NCBI RefSeq assembly: GCF_036983985.1
Contig: NZ_JALAHQ010000002.1
Location: 310,001-374,000 of the forward strand
Length of the DNA: 64,000 bases
Reading direction: 5' to 3'
DNA from: Alishewanella metallidurans
GTDB lineage: Bacteria > Pseudomonadota > Gammaproteobacteria > Enterobacterales > Alteromonadaceae
This document shows positions 33,865-43,907 of the stretch, piece by piece. A model generated the notes under the pieces. The model was not told the DNA's origin. It did no database searches and was given only the letters and a program-made list of their open reading frames with translations. The stretch's first letter is position 1. The number at the start of each line of letters is the position of its first letter. A program made the position numbers and the translations under genes.

Positions 33865-34024
33865 TTTGTATCAATCGATTGTAACGACAGTCGACGAAAA
33901 TTAAAACACTTGTTTTAATGCAAACTGAACCATATTTAAGTTATAACGTCTTAGCCTAGCCCGTTTTTATGGCTAATGGCGATAAAACAATCAATAAATC
34001 CAATTAATTAAGACTGATAACATT

Positions 34025-34978
34025 ATGGTAAACGCATTTTCTAATTTAAAAGCCTACCTCGACAGTCAGGTGCTTGGCCAGTCTGAACTGACTGAAGGTA
34101 TTTTGCTGGCATTACTGGCCAATGGTCACTTATTAGTAGAAGGCCCGCCAGGGCTAGCAAAAACCCGCGCAGTTAATGCATTAGCCCACTGTGTTGAAGG
34201 TCAGTTTCATCGAATTCAATTTACGCCCGATTTGTTACCTGCCGATTTAACCGGTACGGATATTTACCGGCCAGAAACCGGTAAGTTTGAATTTCAAAGC
34301 GGGCCATTATTTCATCATATTATTTTAGCCGATGAAATTAACCGCGCACCCGCTAAAGTGCAGTCGGCTCTGCTTGAAGCAATGGCTGAAAAACAAGTTA
34401 CCGTGGGGCGTAATACGTATCCACTACCAGAACTATTTTTAGTCATGGCAACGCAAAATCCACTAGAGCAAGAAGGTACTTACCCTTTACCTGAGGCGCA
34501 ACTCGACCGGTTTTTATTGCATTTAAAGGTAGATTACCCGGATGCCGTAACCGAGCTGGCCATATTACACCTAACTCGCAATGAAGCGCTTAGTGGCGAA
34601 CACGCCGCGGTATCACCTATTAGCCAAGCTGATATTTTTGCTGCGCGTAAAGCCATTTTACAATTGCATATGGCCGATAGCCTTGAGCAATATATAGTGC
34701 AACTTATTATGGCCACCCGTAACGCCAAAGCATACAGCGACAAACTTGCCAGCTGGATTGGTTACGGCGCCAGCCCGCGTGCGACTATTGCGGTAGAACG
34801 TTGCGCCCGCGCTAAAGCCTGGCTTGCCGGGCGAGATTTTGTTACTCCAGATGATGTACAAGCGGTATTTCACAATGCACTGCGCCATCGCATCATTCTA
34901 ACTTATGCTGCCGAAGCAGAAGGCATTAGCACGGATAAAGTGTTAAGTGAAATTTTACGTTTGGTACCATCAGCCTAA
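34025..34978 (+). CDS. MoxR-family AAA+ ATPase
   Basis: A 317-residue AAA+ protein with Walker A GPPGLAKT (residues 39-46), Walker B ILADEINRAPAK and sensor region MATQNPLEQEGTYPLPEAQLDRF. It is the first gene of a six-gene MoxR/Bat operon. MoxR proteins act as chaperone-like ATPases for the von Willebrand-domain proteins encoded downstream. The next gene begins one base after its stop. Confidence 0.94.
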   Translation: MVNAFSNLKAYLDSQVLGQSELTEGILLALLANGHLLVEGPPGLAKTRAVNALAHCVEGQFHRIQFTPDLLPADLTGTDIYRPETGKFEFQSGPLFHHIILADEINRAPAKVQSALLEAMAEKQVTVGRNTYPLPELFLVMATQNPLEQEGTYPLPEAQLDRFLLHLKVDYPDAVTELAILHLTRNEALSGEHAAVSPISQADIFAARKAILQLHMADSLEQYIVQLIMATRNAKAYSDKLASWIGYGASPRATIAVERCARAKAWLAGRDFVTPDDVQAVFHNALRHRIILTYAAEAEGISTDKVLSEILRLVPSA

Positions 34979-34979
34979 T

Positions 34980-35921
34980 ATGAGCCAGATGTCACCTCAG
35001 CAATGGCTGCAGCAAAACGGGGCTAACGGCACAAGCTTAGCGCTACCCGAGCTGTTATGGTATCAGCGCTATACCAAGGTATTGGATTTAACACCCGGTA
35101 TGGCTATTCATAGCAAACTGGCCGGTACTTACTTGGCAAAAAGTAAAGGCCGAGGTATGGAATTTGACGAAGTTCGCCATTACCAAAATGGTGACGATGT
35201 ACGCACCATCGATTGGCGCGTAACCGCTCGCACTGGCAAAGTTCACACTAAGTTGTTTCGTGAAGAAAAAGAGCGACCGGTGTTTATTCTAACCGATCTT
35301 GGCAACAGCATGCGTTTTGGCTCAAATTTACTGTTTAAATCGGTGCAAGCAGCACATTTAGCCGCAGTTATCGCTTGGCATGTTAAACAACGCGGCGATA
35401 AACTCGGTGGCTTGGTGTTTAGCCAACAGCAGCATATTGAACTTAAACCGCAAAGCCGCAGTAATGGCGTATTGCGTTATTTTCATGCGCTTACCGAGGT
35501 ACATCAAGCACAATCGGGTAGCCGAGGCTTAAACCTAAATGAAGCGCTTAGCCAAATACGGCGCTTAGTGCGCCCCGGTAGCATGCTGTATATCTTGTCT
35601 GACTTTAACGATTTTGACGACAACGGCTTACGCCATATTCGTGCCATTCGTCAGCATAATGAAGTTAGCTGTTGCGCTATTACCGATCCTTTAGACTTAA
35701 TGCTACCCGATAATAGCCAAGGTCTTGCCGCTATCAGTGATGGCCAAGATACCCGTTATATTGAGCTTGGCAGCGCGGTACTAAAACAACGTTATGCGCA
35801 ACAACAGCAAGCGTGGCAGCAACAGCTAAAACACCACACAAGCCAACTTGGCTGTAAGTGGTTAGCCGTAAATGCTGCCGAGCCTGTACTTAGCCAATTA
35901 GAGAGAAAGTGGTATGGCTGA
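34980..35921 (+). CDS. DUF58 domain protein
   Basis: A 313-residue protein. The DUF58 signature FDEVRHYQNGDDVRTIDWRV lies near residues 60-79 and leads into a vWA-like fold (VFILTDLGNSMRFG). The start at 34980 (MSQM) lies one base after the moxR stop, so the start at 34947 would waste overlap and lacks support. DUF58 proteins always accompany MoxR and are thought to bridge it to the Bat proteins. Confidence 0.9.
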   Translation: MSQMSPQQWLQQNGANGTSLALPELLWYQRYTKVLDLTPGMAIHSKLAGTYLAKSKGRGMEFDEVRHYQNGDDVRTIDWRVTARTGKVHTKLFREEKERPVFILTDLGNSMRFGSNLLFKSVQAAHLAAVIAWHVKQRGDKLGGLVFSQQQHIELKPQSRSNGVLRYFHALTEVHQAQSGSRGLNLNEALSQIRRLVRPGSMLYILSDFNDFDDNGLRHIRAIRQHNEVSCCAITDPLDLMLPDNSQGLAAISDGQDTRYIELGSAVLKQRYAQQQQAWQQQLKHHTSQLGCKWLAVNAAEPVLSQLERKWYG

Positions 35922-36399
35922 TACACCTTCGCCATTAGAACAACTGGCTGACATTAGCGAGCCAGAACTAATATTAAACTTTGCCTTAGCCCCGATCTGG
36001 TGGCTATTAATCGCGCTGCTGCTTATTGGTTTGCTATTTTTAGCGGTACATTGTTATCAACGCTGGCGGTATTTTGCGGCCAAACGCGAAGCGTTAACAT
36101 TGCTCGACAATATTAGTAACGATGCGTTAGCGGCAGCTAGCATCAACCAATTATTAAAACGGGTAACACAGCATTATCAGCCTCACCACCCAGCGTTAAG
36201 CCTAAGCATAACGCAATGGCAACATTGGCTCAGCACTGAATGTAACCAGCCCCTGCCGGATTTAAGCCTGCTATTGTATCAACAAGGCCACCATGCTGAA
36301 GCGGTAACTCAGTTTCAACAGTTTGCTAAAGCGTGGTTAATAAAATATCGCGGTGCAGCGCCAACCTCTGCCGTCATATCGGAGGTAAGCCATGCTTGA
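35914..36399 (+). CDS. DUF4381 membrane protein
   Basis: A 161-residue protein with one transmembrane helix (about residues 28-48, IWWLLIALLLIGLLFLAV) and a cytoplasmic helical tail. It overlaps the previous gene by eight bases and the next by eight. It is a standard member of this operon type; its own function is unknown. Confidence 0.85.
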   Translation: MADTPSPLEQLADISEPELILNFALAPIWWLLIALLLIGLLFLAVHCYQRWRYFAAKREALTLLDNISNDALAAASINQLLKRVTQHYQPHHPALSLSITQWQHWLSTECNQPLPDLSLLLYQQGHHAEAVTQFQQFAKAWLIKYRGAAPTSAVISEVSHA

Positions 36400-37384
36400 A
36401 TTTGGTTATCCTTGGCTCGCTTTATTGGTGTTTCTACCTTTATTACTGCGCATAAAGCGCAGTGCGCAAACCGAAGCGGCAATAACATTACCAGCGCTAG
36501 CTAAACTTACCGATGCCTCAAGCCAAACGAGTCGGCATTGGCTTAGCCTAAACTCAGTGCTCGCATTATTAATTTGGTTACTGCTAGTCACTGCGGCTAC
36601 GCAGCCTCGCTGGTTGGGCGAGCCTATTACTATGCCGCAACAAGGTCGAGATCTTATGCTTGCGTTAGATTTGTCTGGCTCAATGGAAATTGCCGATATG
36701 CTCTATAATGGTCAGAGCATGAACCGGCTTGATGCGGTAAAACAAGTGGTTAGTGATTTTTTAAAACGCCGTCAAGGCGATAGAATAGGCCTCATTTTAT
36801 TTGCTGATGCGGCCTACCAGCAAACGCCGTTAACCTTCGATTTAGTCACCGTACAAAAAATGCTTGATGATAGCGTACTACGTTTAGTTGGCACCCGCAC
36901 CGCAATTGGTGAAGCTATAGGTTTAGCGGTAAAGCGACTTAATACCTATGAAAGCTCAAACAAAGTACTTATTTTACTTAGTGACGGTGCTAACACCGCA
37001 GGTAATATTCAACCGTTAGAAGCACTGCAACTGGCCAAAGCTGCAGGAGTGAAAATTCATACCGTAGGCGTGGGTGCAGAACAAATGATCCAACAAAGTG
37101 TGTTTGGTCAACGTATTATTAACCCGTCACATGATCTGGACGAGCCACTACTTATTCAACTAGCCGAAGAAACCAACGGCCGTTATTTTAGAGCTCGCGA
37201 TTTAAACGAGTTGAATAAAATATATCAACTTATTGACCAGCTAGAACCGATAGAGCGTGACGGCGTAACTTACCGGCCACAGCGCAGCTTACTGCATTGG
37301 CCGTTAGGCTTAGCCCTAGTGTTATCATTTGTACTTGCTGCCTTTAGCATTAACTGGCGTGGAGTAGCTAAACATGCTGGCTGA
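36392..37384 (+). CDS. vWA-domain membrane protein (BatA-like)
   Basis: A 330-residue protein with an N-terminal membrane anchor, a second helix (about residues 53-72), a von Willebrand A domain with the MIDAS motif DLSGS (about residue 94), and a C-terminal transmembrane helix (about residues 306-322). The strong GGAGG just upstream sets the start. It overlaps the next gene by 11 bases. Confidence 0.92.
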   Translation: MLEFGYPWLALLVFLPLLLRIKRSAQTEAAITLPALAKLTDASSQTSRHWLSLNSVLALLIWLLLVTAATQPRWLGEPITMPQQGRDLMLALDLSGSMEIADMLYNGQSMNRLDAVKQVVSDFLKRRQGDRIGLILFADAAYQQTPLTFDLVTVQKMLDDSVLRLVGTRTAIGEAIGLAVKRLNTYESSNKVLILLSDGANTAGNIQPLEALQLAKAAGVKIHTVGVGAEQMIQQSVFGQRIINPSHDLDEPLLIQLAEETNGRYFRARDLNELNKIYQLIDQLEPIERDGVTYRPQRSLLHWPLGLALVLSFVLAAFSINWRGVAKHAG

Positions 37385-39185
37385 TTTTCATTTTTTACGC
37401 CCATTATGGTTATTCTCATTGCTACCGGCGTTATTACTAGCGGTATTAGTGTACTTTTATCGGCGTGAACAAAGCCCTTGGCATAATCTTATTGCCCCAC
37501 ATTTACAGCAGGCGCTATTAGGTGGCCAGTTGCTGCTAAAACGTCAGCCCATGGCGCTACCTTTATTAGTGGTGTGTTGGTTTATTACTAGCATTGCGCT
37601 AGCCGGCCCTAGTTGGCAAAAACTACCCCAGCCCGCATTTGCGCTAAAAAAAGCCAGTGTCCTAGTGTTAGACATGTCACTGTCAATGCGTGCGACCGAC
37701 ATGGCGCCAGATCGTTTAACGCAGATGCGCTTTGCCGCATTAGATTATACCGAGCAGGTAAAAGAGGGGGAGCTAGCACTGCTTAGTTTCGCCGGTGATG
37801 CTTATGTTATTTCGCCACTGACACCAGATAACAACAATATCCGTTTACTTATTCCAGACTTAAAACCGGAGATAATGCCGGTACAGGGCTCTAACTTACT
37901 CGCAGCATTGCAACAAGCTGATAAATTACTGCTGCAAGCCGGTTACCCACGTGGTGACGTAGTGGTTTTTACTGACGGTTTTGACCGTGAAAGTTACCAA
38001 GAAATACTCGATCTTATTAATAAATGGCCTCATCGTTTATCTATTGTCGGTTTTGGCACTGAACAAGGTGCACCCATCCAGCTGGAAACTGGTGAGTTAC
38101 TAAAAAACCGTAGCGGCGCGGTGGTTATTCCCAAACTGCCACAAGCTCAACTAGCTGCTTTAGCTAAGCGCAGTGGTGGTGTATATACACAAGCCAATAT
38201 CAACGCTGATGCGCTAGACAGCATTATTAACCAGCCGGCACTGTCCGCTTTAGACCAAGCCGATACCAGTAAGCAAATACAGGGCGATCAGTGGCAAGAC
38301 AATGCTATTTATTTAGTGTGGTTGTTACTACCTCTGCTACTGCTAAGCCGCAAATATAGCAGTCTGTTGGCTATCGGCTTTATAATGCTGCTGCCCCACC
38401 CGGCCAAAGCCATTGAATGGCGGGATATCTGGCAAACTAAACAACAACAAGCGCAGCAAGATTACGCCAATGGTCATTACAACCAAGCACAGCAAAAATT
38501 CACCGATCCACTATGGCAAGGCAATGCGGCCTATAGAAATAGTGATTTTAAAGCCGCTGAACAGGCCTTTCGTGATGCGGCAAAAACGAACCCTTCTGTT
38601 GATGCCTTGCATAACTTAGGCAATAGCCTAGCACAGCAGCAACGTTATCAAGAGGCGCTAGATGCCTATCAGCAGGCGTTAGAACTTAACCCCGATTTCA
38701 CTTCAGCCGCCAAGAATGCGCAACTGATGCAGCAACTGCTTGAACAGCAGCAAGAGCAACAACAGCAAGACAAGCAGCAACAAAAACAACAGGATGGTGA
38801 AAAACAACAGCAACAAAAGTCTGACGAGCAATCAAAAAGTGAAGATGGTAGCGACTCAGACACTGACAACAATGAAAGCTCTCAAACACAACAAGCTGAG
38901 CCTGAACAAAATACCGAGCAAGAACAACAAGCTCAGCAACAAGAGGCTCAAACGCAACAAGCTGCACCAATCAGTGAGCCAGAGCTAACTGATGAAGAGC
39001 AACAACAGCAAAAAGCGATTCATGAAACTTGGCCTAATGCCACCAAAGAGCAGCAGCAACAGCTAGATAACTTGCTACGAAAAGTACAAGACGATCCCTC
39101 CCTGTTGCTACGGAATAAAATGTATTTAGAATATTTAAAACGGCAGCAACAGCGCTTGCCAACCGGAGCTAATGAACAATGGTAA
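37374..39185 (+). CDS. vWA-TPR protein with Gln-rich tail (BatB/BatC-like fusion)
   Basis: A 603-residue protein. Two N-terminal transmembrane helices precede a vWA domain with MIDAS DMSLS (about residue 101), then a third helix near residue 305-340, a TPR region (about 350-445, with PSVDALHNLGNSLAQQ repeats), and a low-complexity Gln/Glu/Ser-rich segment (about 455-560), ending in a conserved QDDPSLLLRNKMYLEYLKRQ tail. It combines BatB and BatC functions in one chain. Polyglutamine-like low complexity is usual for this family. Confidence 0.9.
   Translation: MLADFHFLRPLWLFSLLPALLLAVLVYFYRREQSPWHNLIAPHLQQALLGGQLLLKRQPMALPLLVVCWFITSIALAGPSWQKLPQPAFALKKASVLVLDMSLSMRATDMAPDRLTQMRFAALDYTEQVKEGELALLSFAGDAYVISPLTPDNNNIRLLIPDLKPEIMPVQGSNLLAALQQADKLLLQAGYPRGDVVVFTDGFDRESYQEILDLINKWPHRLSIVGFGTEQGAPIQLETGELLKNRSGAVVIPKLPQAQLAALAKRSGGVYTQANINADALDSIINQPALSALDQADTSKQIQGDQWQDNAIYLVWLLLPLLLLSRKYSSLLAIGFIMLLPHPAKAIEWRDIWQTKQQQAQQDYANGHYNQAQQKFTDPLWQGNAAYRNSDFKAAEQAFRDAAKTNPSVDALHNLGNSLAQQQRYQEALDAYQQALELNPDFTSAAKNAQLMQQLLEQQQEQQQQDKQQQKQQDGEKQQQQKSDEQSKSEDGSDSDTDNNESSQTQQAEPEQNTEQEQQAQQQEAQTQQAAPISEPELTDEEQQQQKAIHETWPNATKEQQQQLDNLLRKVQDDPSLLLRNKMYLEYLKRQQQRLPTGANEQW
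38724..39070 (+). repeat. CAA/CAG-rich low-complexity coding stretch
   Basis: Degenerate trinucleotide repetition (mostly CAA and CAG) encodes the Gln-rich linker of the BatB/C-like protein. Mixed codon use with interspersed GAA, AAA and GAC argues for selection on the peptide. Confidence 0.7.
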
Positions 39186-40858
39186 AAACGTTACTGCTGA
39201 CGGTAGCCCTACTACTAAGCTTACCGCTACATGCGCTAACTAAACTTAGCGCCAGTGTGGATAAAAACCCAGCGCTTCGAGGCGAAGCTGTAACATTAGA
39301 AATAACTGCCGATGCCAAAGTAGCCACTGATGCACTTAACTTTCGGGTGTTAGAACAACACTTTACGGTAATGCTGCCGTCAATTAGCACTAGCACGCAA
39401 ATTATTAATGGCCAAGCCAGCCAGAGCACGCGTTGGCGCGTGGTGTTACTACCCAAAGCCAGTGGTGACTTCACTATTCCCGCATTTACGTTACAAGGCT
39501 TAACTACTGAGCCTATCAATGTGCAAATACTCGATGGCTCGGTAGCAAAAAATGCCAATAATAACCAGCAACTGTTTCTTGAAGCCGAATTAGAACCGCA
39601 ACAACTCTATGTGCAGCAACTGGGCTATTATCAGGTCACTATTTATTTTAATGGTGATTTACAGCGTGGTTCTTTATCAGAGCCTCAACTGGATGACGCC
39701 AGTATTAGCCAAGTGGGCCAAGATGTCGAAGGCTCAAAACTGGTGAACGGCATTCGTTATCGCACTATTACTCGTCGCTATGCTGTTACGCCGCAGCGCA
39801 GTGGTAACTACACTATTTTACCCCCCACTTTTAGTGGCGAAATGCTTGACCGCGACAGTGCCCGTTATAATTATTTTGCCGCGACCAAAACGGTACTGCA
39901 ACAAGCACAACCAATAGACGTTAAAGTTAACGCAATACCCGACAGCTTTCCTGGTGATTGGTTAGTTGCCGGCCTTGTTACTTTAACTGAAGAATGGAAC
40001 CCCAATATTGACGAGCTAAAACAAGGCGAACCCGTTACACGGATTATTACCTTATCCGCGGTCGATGTAGCAGAAAACCAACTGCCTGAACTAAAGCAAG
40101 GCTTCCCCGATGGCCTGCGCTTATATCAAGAACAACCGCAAGCGAAAAGTGCCGAACGAAGTGGCCGTTTAGTGGCGCAAAAAATATTTACTACTGCCGT
40201 TATTGCCAATAAAGCCGGTGTATTAGAATTACCCGAAGTTGCACTGCCATGGTGGAATAGCCAAACCAATAAGCTTGATTATGCAAAATTACCCGCTCGT
40301 ACGTTAACGGTTGCCGCCAGTGCTGTTAGCTCAAGTAACAACGCAGATGTGGCTGACTCGCAACTAACGCAAACAGATAGCCAATCAGTGATCCCAGTTT
40401 CGCAACCTAACTACGGTGTTGAGGCGTCATCGTGGCAATGGAACTACCTAACAACGCTAATGCTAGCACTTTGGTTATTAAGCCTATTTATTATCTACGT
40501 ATGGTTGCAGCTAAAAACACCGGCAAAACAGCAACTTAACTTGCACAGTCGCGTTGCTTTTAATAGTAATGTTTTAAAGCGCGCCTGTGAGCAAGGCGAT
40601 CCTCAACTTGCTAGAGATGAGTTACTACGGTTCGCCCATCAACAGCTCGATACGCGCTGCTTATCAATTAGCGAACTAAGTAACATCATTACCGCAGCCG
40701 AGTTAAAGCAACAATTAACCAGCTTAAATAGTGCGCTCTATGGCAACAGCAACGAAAAATGGCAAGGTGCGCAGTTATGGCAGGCTTGGCAGCAATACCA
40801 CACCACAAAAACCGCCACCGCACTAAAGAGCAGTTTGCCACCGCTTTACCCAACTTAA
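39179..40858 (+). CDS. batD: BatD-family protein
   Basis: A 559-residue protein with a signal peptide (cleavage near LHALTK, about residue 20), a large periplasmic portion rich in beta-strand immunoglobulin-like segments, a transmembrane helix (about residues 426-446, TLMLALWLLSLFIIYVWLQL) and a cytoplasmic helical tail. BatD (oxygen-tolerance) family proteins close the Bat operon. It overlaps the previous gene by seven bases; a terminator lies about 100 bases after its stop. Confidence 0.88.
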   Translation: MVKTLLLTVALLLSLPLHALTKLSASVDKNPALRGEAVTLEITADAKVATDALNFRVLEQHFTVMLPSISTSTQIINGQASQSTRWRVVLLPKASGDFTIPAFTLQGLTTEPINVQILDGSVAKNANNNQQLFLEAELEPQQLYVQQLGYYQVTIYFNGDLQRGSLSEPQLDDASISQVGQDVEGSKLVNGIRYRTITRRYAVTPQRSGNYTILPPTFSGEMLDRDSARYNYFAATKTVLQQAQPIDVKVNAIPDSFPGDWLVAGLVTLTEEWNPNIDELKQGEPVTRIITLSAVDVAENQLPELKQGFPDGLRLYQEQPQAKSAERSGRLVAQKIFTTAVIANKAGVLELPEVALPWWNSQTNKLDYAKLPARTLTVAASAVSSSNNADVADSQLTQTDSQSVIPVSQPNYGVEASSWQWNYLTTLMLALWLLSLFIIYVWLQLKTPAKQQLNLHSRVAFNSNVLKRACEQGDPQLARDELLRFAHQQLDTRCLSISELSNIITAAELKQQLTSLNSALYGNSNEKWQGAQLWQAWQQYHTTKTATALKSSLPPLYPT

Positions 40859-40959
40859 TTCGTCCCATTTAAGTGGTTATCTAACTTTATGCAGCGCATG
40901 CTTTCCGCTTAATACTGGTAAGCATGCAAACAACTTGTTAGCATAAGCTCGACCTCAAA

Positions 40960-40987
40960 ACCTGATGTTATATCAGGTATTTTTTTT
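40960..40987 (+). terminator. Terminator of the MoxR/Bat operon
   Basis: Stem ACCTGAT/ATCAGGT with loop GTTAT, followed by AT and seven T. Confidence 0.85.
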
Positions 40988-41049
40988 ACTGAGTTTTGGT
41001 TAGACCCGCGTTAACCAAAGCTTAGCGGCTGCTATAAGGAGAAACTGTT

Positions 41050-42561
41050 TTGGAAACAGGCACACTAATTTCATTAGGTTTATATTTCATTGTTATGCTG
41101 GCAATTGGTTTATACGGCTATAAAACCTCAACCAACGACGTATCTGGCTATATGCTAGGTGGCCGCAAATTAGGCCCTGCGGTAACGGCGTTATCTGCTG
41201 GCGCTTCAGACATGAGTGGCTGGATGCTAATGGGTGTGCCTGGTGCTATGTATTTATCTGGTATTAGCAGTGGCTGGATTGCGCTTGGACTGCTGGTTGG
41301 CGCTTATCTTAATTATGTTATCGTTGCACCAAGGCTAAGAATTTATACTGAAATAGCCAATGACTCGATAACTATCCCTGATTACTTTGAAAACCGTTTT
41401 GCTGATAAAACTCGCATTTTACGTATTGTTTCTTCTATTGTTATTGTGTTGTTTTTCACACTATATACCTCATCAGGTGTTGTTGCCGGCGGTAAACTAT
41501 TTGAAAGCTCTTTTAGTTTAAGTTACGAACTAGGGCTTTATGTAACCGCCGGTGTCGTGGTTGCTTACACCTTATTCGGTGGCTTTTTAGCTGTTAGCAT
41601 CACCGACTTTGTTCAAGGCTGTATTATGTTAGTTTCACTGGTGCTGGTGCCAGTAGTTGCCTTTGATCACCTTGGTGGATTTAGCGAGGTAATGACCCAA
41701 GTTAGCGCAATTAAACCTGAACTTCTAAACCCCTTTGTTGATGCTAACACCGGCAAAGCAATGTCAATCTTAGCTATTATTTCGCTATTATCTTGGGGTT
41801 TTGGGTATTTTGGCCAACCGCATATTATTGTGCGCTTTATGGCAATTCGCTCGGTAAAAGATATTAAAATGGCACGTAAAATTGGCATGAGCTGGATGTT
41901 TGTCACTTTGTTAGGCGCAGTAATGACGGGCTTGGTCGGTATTGCTTATATTGCCAACACTAAGATGTCATTAACCGATCCCGAAACTATTTTTATAGTA
42001 TTTTCACAGTTTTTGTTTCATCCGCTTATTTCTGGTTTTCTATTAGCCGCAATATTAGCGGCAATTATGAGTACTATTTCATCTCAATTATTAGTTACCT
42101 CAAGCTCGTTAACTGAAGATTTTTATAAAACCTTTGTAAAACGTGATGCATCACAGCGCGAACTGGTTATGGTCGGTCGTCTGTCAGTATTAGCCGTAGC
42201 CTTAGTTGCAATTATGCTAGCTTATGATAGGGAAAGTTCTATATTAACCTTAGTTAGTAATGCTTGGGCCGGGTTTGGCGCGGCTTTCGGCCCGTTAGTG
42301 GTGTTTAGCTTATATTGGAAACGTATGACATTTGCTGGTGCACTAAGTGGCATTGTCAGTGGTGCCATAACTGTACTAATCTGGATTTACGCGCCGATAC
42401 TGGATAATGGCGCAACGCTAAGTAGTTTGGTTTACGAAATTTTACCTGGTGTTATTATTAGCAGCCTATGCATTGTTATTGTTAGTAAACTAACCTCTGC
42501 GCCGGCGCCAGAAATTACAACCCTATTTAATAACATGCAGCAAAAACTAAAACAGGTTTAA
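41050..42561 (+). CDS. putP: Sodium/proline symporter
   Basis: A 503-residue, about 13-helix SSS-family symporter (E. coli PutP 502). The conserved SAGASDMSGWMLMGVPGAMY in helices 2-3 forms the sodium and substrate site; SSQLLVTSSSLTEDFYKT in helix 9 is the second signature. The start is TTG at 41050 with a perfect AAGGAG eight bases before it. putA is not adjacent. Confidence 0.96.
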   Translation: METGTLISLGLYFIVMLAIGLYGYKTSTNDVSGYMLGGRKLGPAVTALSAGASDMSGWMLMGVPGAMYLSGISSGWIALGLLVGAYLNYVIVAPRLRIYTEIANDSITIPDYFENRFADKTRILRIVSSIVIVLFFTLYTSSGVVAGGKLFESSFSLSYELGLYVTAGVVVAYTLFGGFLAVSITDFVQGCIMLVSLVLVPVVAFDHLGGFSEVMTQVSAIKPELLNPFVDANTGKAMSILAIISLLSWGFGYFGQPHIIVRFMAIRSVKDIKMARKIGMSWMFVTLLGAVMTGLVGIAYIANTKMSLTDPETIFIVFSQFLFHPLISGFLLAAILAAIMSTISSQLLVTSSSLTEDFYKTFVKRDASQRELVMVGRLSVLAVALVAIMLAYDRESSILTLVSNAWAGFGAAFGPLVVFSLYWKRMTFAGALSGIVSGAITVLIWIYAPILDNGATLSSLVYEILPGVIISSLCIVIVSKLTSAPAPEITTLFNNMQQKLKQV

Positions 42562-42660
42562 ATATAATTAACCGGCGAGGCAAGCTAAAAATTAGTGTAC
42601 CTCGCTGTTATATTTTTGCTAGATTAGTACTCTGGTGTTCATTTTTGAGATAGAACATTT

Positions 42661-43881
42661 ATGTATTTTTATGCAGCTAGACAGCCAATATTAGATCGCA
42701 ATAAGCAACTTTACGCTTACGAATTATTATTTCGTGATGGTTTAGAAAACGCATTTCCTGAAATAGATGGTAATGAAGCAACATCTCGTATGGTAGAAGG
42801 CAGCCAATTTAGTTTTGGTTTAGATGATTTCATTGATGATAAACTTGGTTTTATAAATTTCACACTGGAAACCTTAGTTAAAAAGTACCCCACTATGCTG
42901 CCTAAAGAGCAAGTGGTAGTAGAAATTTTAGAAACAATCCAACCTGGAAAACGCTTACTAGCCGAATGTCAGCATTTAAAGGAACAGGGTTATACCCTAG
43001 CGCTTGACGACTATATTCATCAAAATGTTTGGCGCCATTTTTACCCCTATATTGATATTATCAAAATTGATTTTCGCACTACTACTACAGACACGATCAA
43101 CGAAATAAAGCTAGCTTTAACAGATTTTCCTCATATTAAATTGATAGCAGAAAAAGTTGAGACTAACGAAGAATTCCAACTCGCGATGGAATTAGGCTTT
43201 AGCTATTTTCAGGGTTTTTTCTTTTCTAAACCGGAAATGATGCAAAGTAAGGCATTGTCACCTGCACAAATGACGCTGGCCGAATTACTGTATGAAACCT
43301 CAAAACCAGAAGTGGATTTAAATAAAATTACTGATGTATTTCAACGCGATGTACATTTGTCGTATAAATTATTGCGCTACAGTAACTCAGCTGTTTTTAA
43401 GCGTCGAACCGAAATTGAAACCATTAAACAGGCGTTGGTGGTATTAGGGCAAGCTGAGCTAAAGAAATTTTTATCATTATTATTCACCGCACAAATTAGT
43501 AGCGATAAACCAGCAGAATTAATGCGTATGTCAATGACCCGCGCTCGCTTTGCCGAAGGCTTAGCGCAACTGCACGGTAAAGTAGATACCGCTAAGGCAT
43601 TTTTAACCGGCTTAATGTCATTAATGGATGCTATTTTAGATGAACCCATTGATAGCGTAATGAGTAAACTTCCTCTAGCTAAAGAAATCAAAGCCGCGTT
43701 GGTAGAAAAAGAAGGTGTACTTGCCGACTACGTTCAACTGATTAAATTCTATGAAACAGCGCAGTGGCAAGAAGCTAGTCAGGCTATTAGTGCACTGCAG
43801 TTACCCAGTGAACAAGTACCCAATGCCTACCATACCGCAGTGCAATGGGCTAACGAACAAATGAAAGCCCTGGGAGACTAG
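42661..43881 (+). CDS. EAL-HDOD signalling protein with degenerate EAL motif
   Basis: A 406-residue protein with an N-terminal EAL-like domain (about residues 1-195) in which the catalytic EALVR reads ELLFR, and the usual acidic residues are partly replaced, then an HDOD domain (about 200-390). It belongs to the YuxH/CdgJ type, usually non-catalytic. Such proteins modulate motility and biofilm by protein contacts. It stands alone, with a hairpin at its 3' end. Confidence 0.88.
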   Translation: MYFYAARQPILDRNKQLYAYELLFRDGLENAFPEIDGNEATSRMVEGSQFSFGLDDFIDDKLGFINFTLETLVKKYPTMLPKEQVVVEILETIQPGKRLLAECQHLKEQGYTLALDDYIHQNVWRHFYPYIDIIKIDFRTTTTDTINEIKLALTDFPHIKLIAEKVETNEEFQLAMELGFSYFQGFFFSKPEMMQSKALSPAQMTLAELLYETSKPEVDLNKITDVFQRDVHLSYKLLRYSNSAVFKRRTEIETIKQALVVLGQAELKKFLSLLFTAQISSDKPAELMRMSMTRARFAEGLAQLHGKVDTAKAFLTGLMSLMDAILDEPIDSVMSKLPLAKEIKAALVEKEGVLADYVQLIKFYETAQWQEASQAISALQLPSEQVPNAYHTAVQWANEQMKALGD

Positions 43882-43893
43882 TTCCAGGGCTTT
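43864..43893 (+). terminator. Hairpin at the end of the EAL-HDOD gene
   Basis: A 10-bp stem (AAAGCCCTGG/CCAGGGCTTT) with a 10-base loop overlaps the stop codon; a TTTGTTGT tail follows. Confidence 0.6.
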
Positions 43894-43907
43894 GTTGTCG
43901 TATTGCG

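Noticed and set aside
38669..38988. Cys-rich and Lys/Asn-rich open frames opposite or offset to the Gln-rich stretch
   Set aside because: They are frame shadows of CAA/CAG repetition (TTG/CTG on the other strand) and lack ribosome-binding sites.
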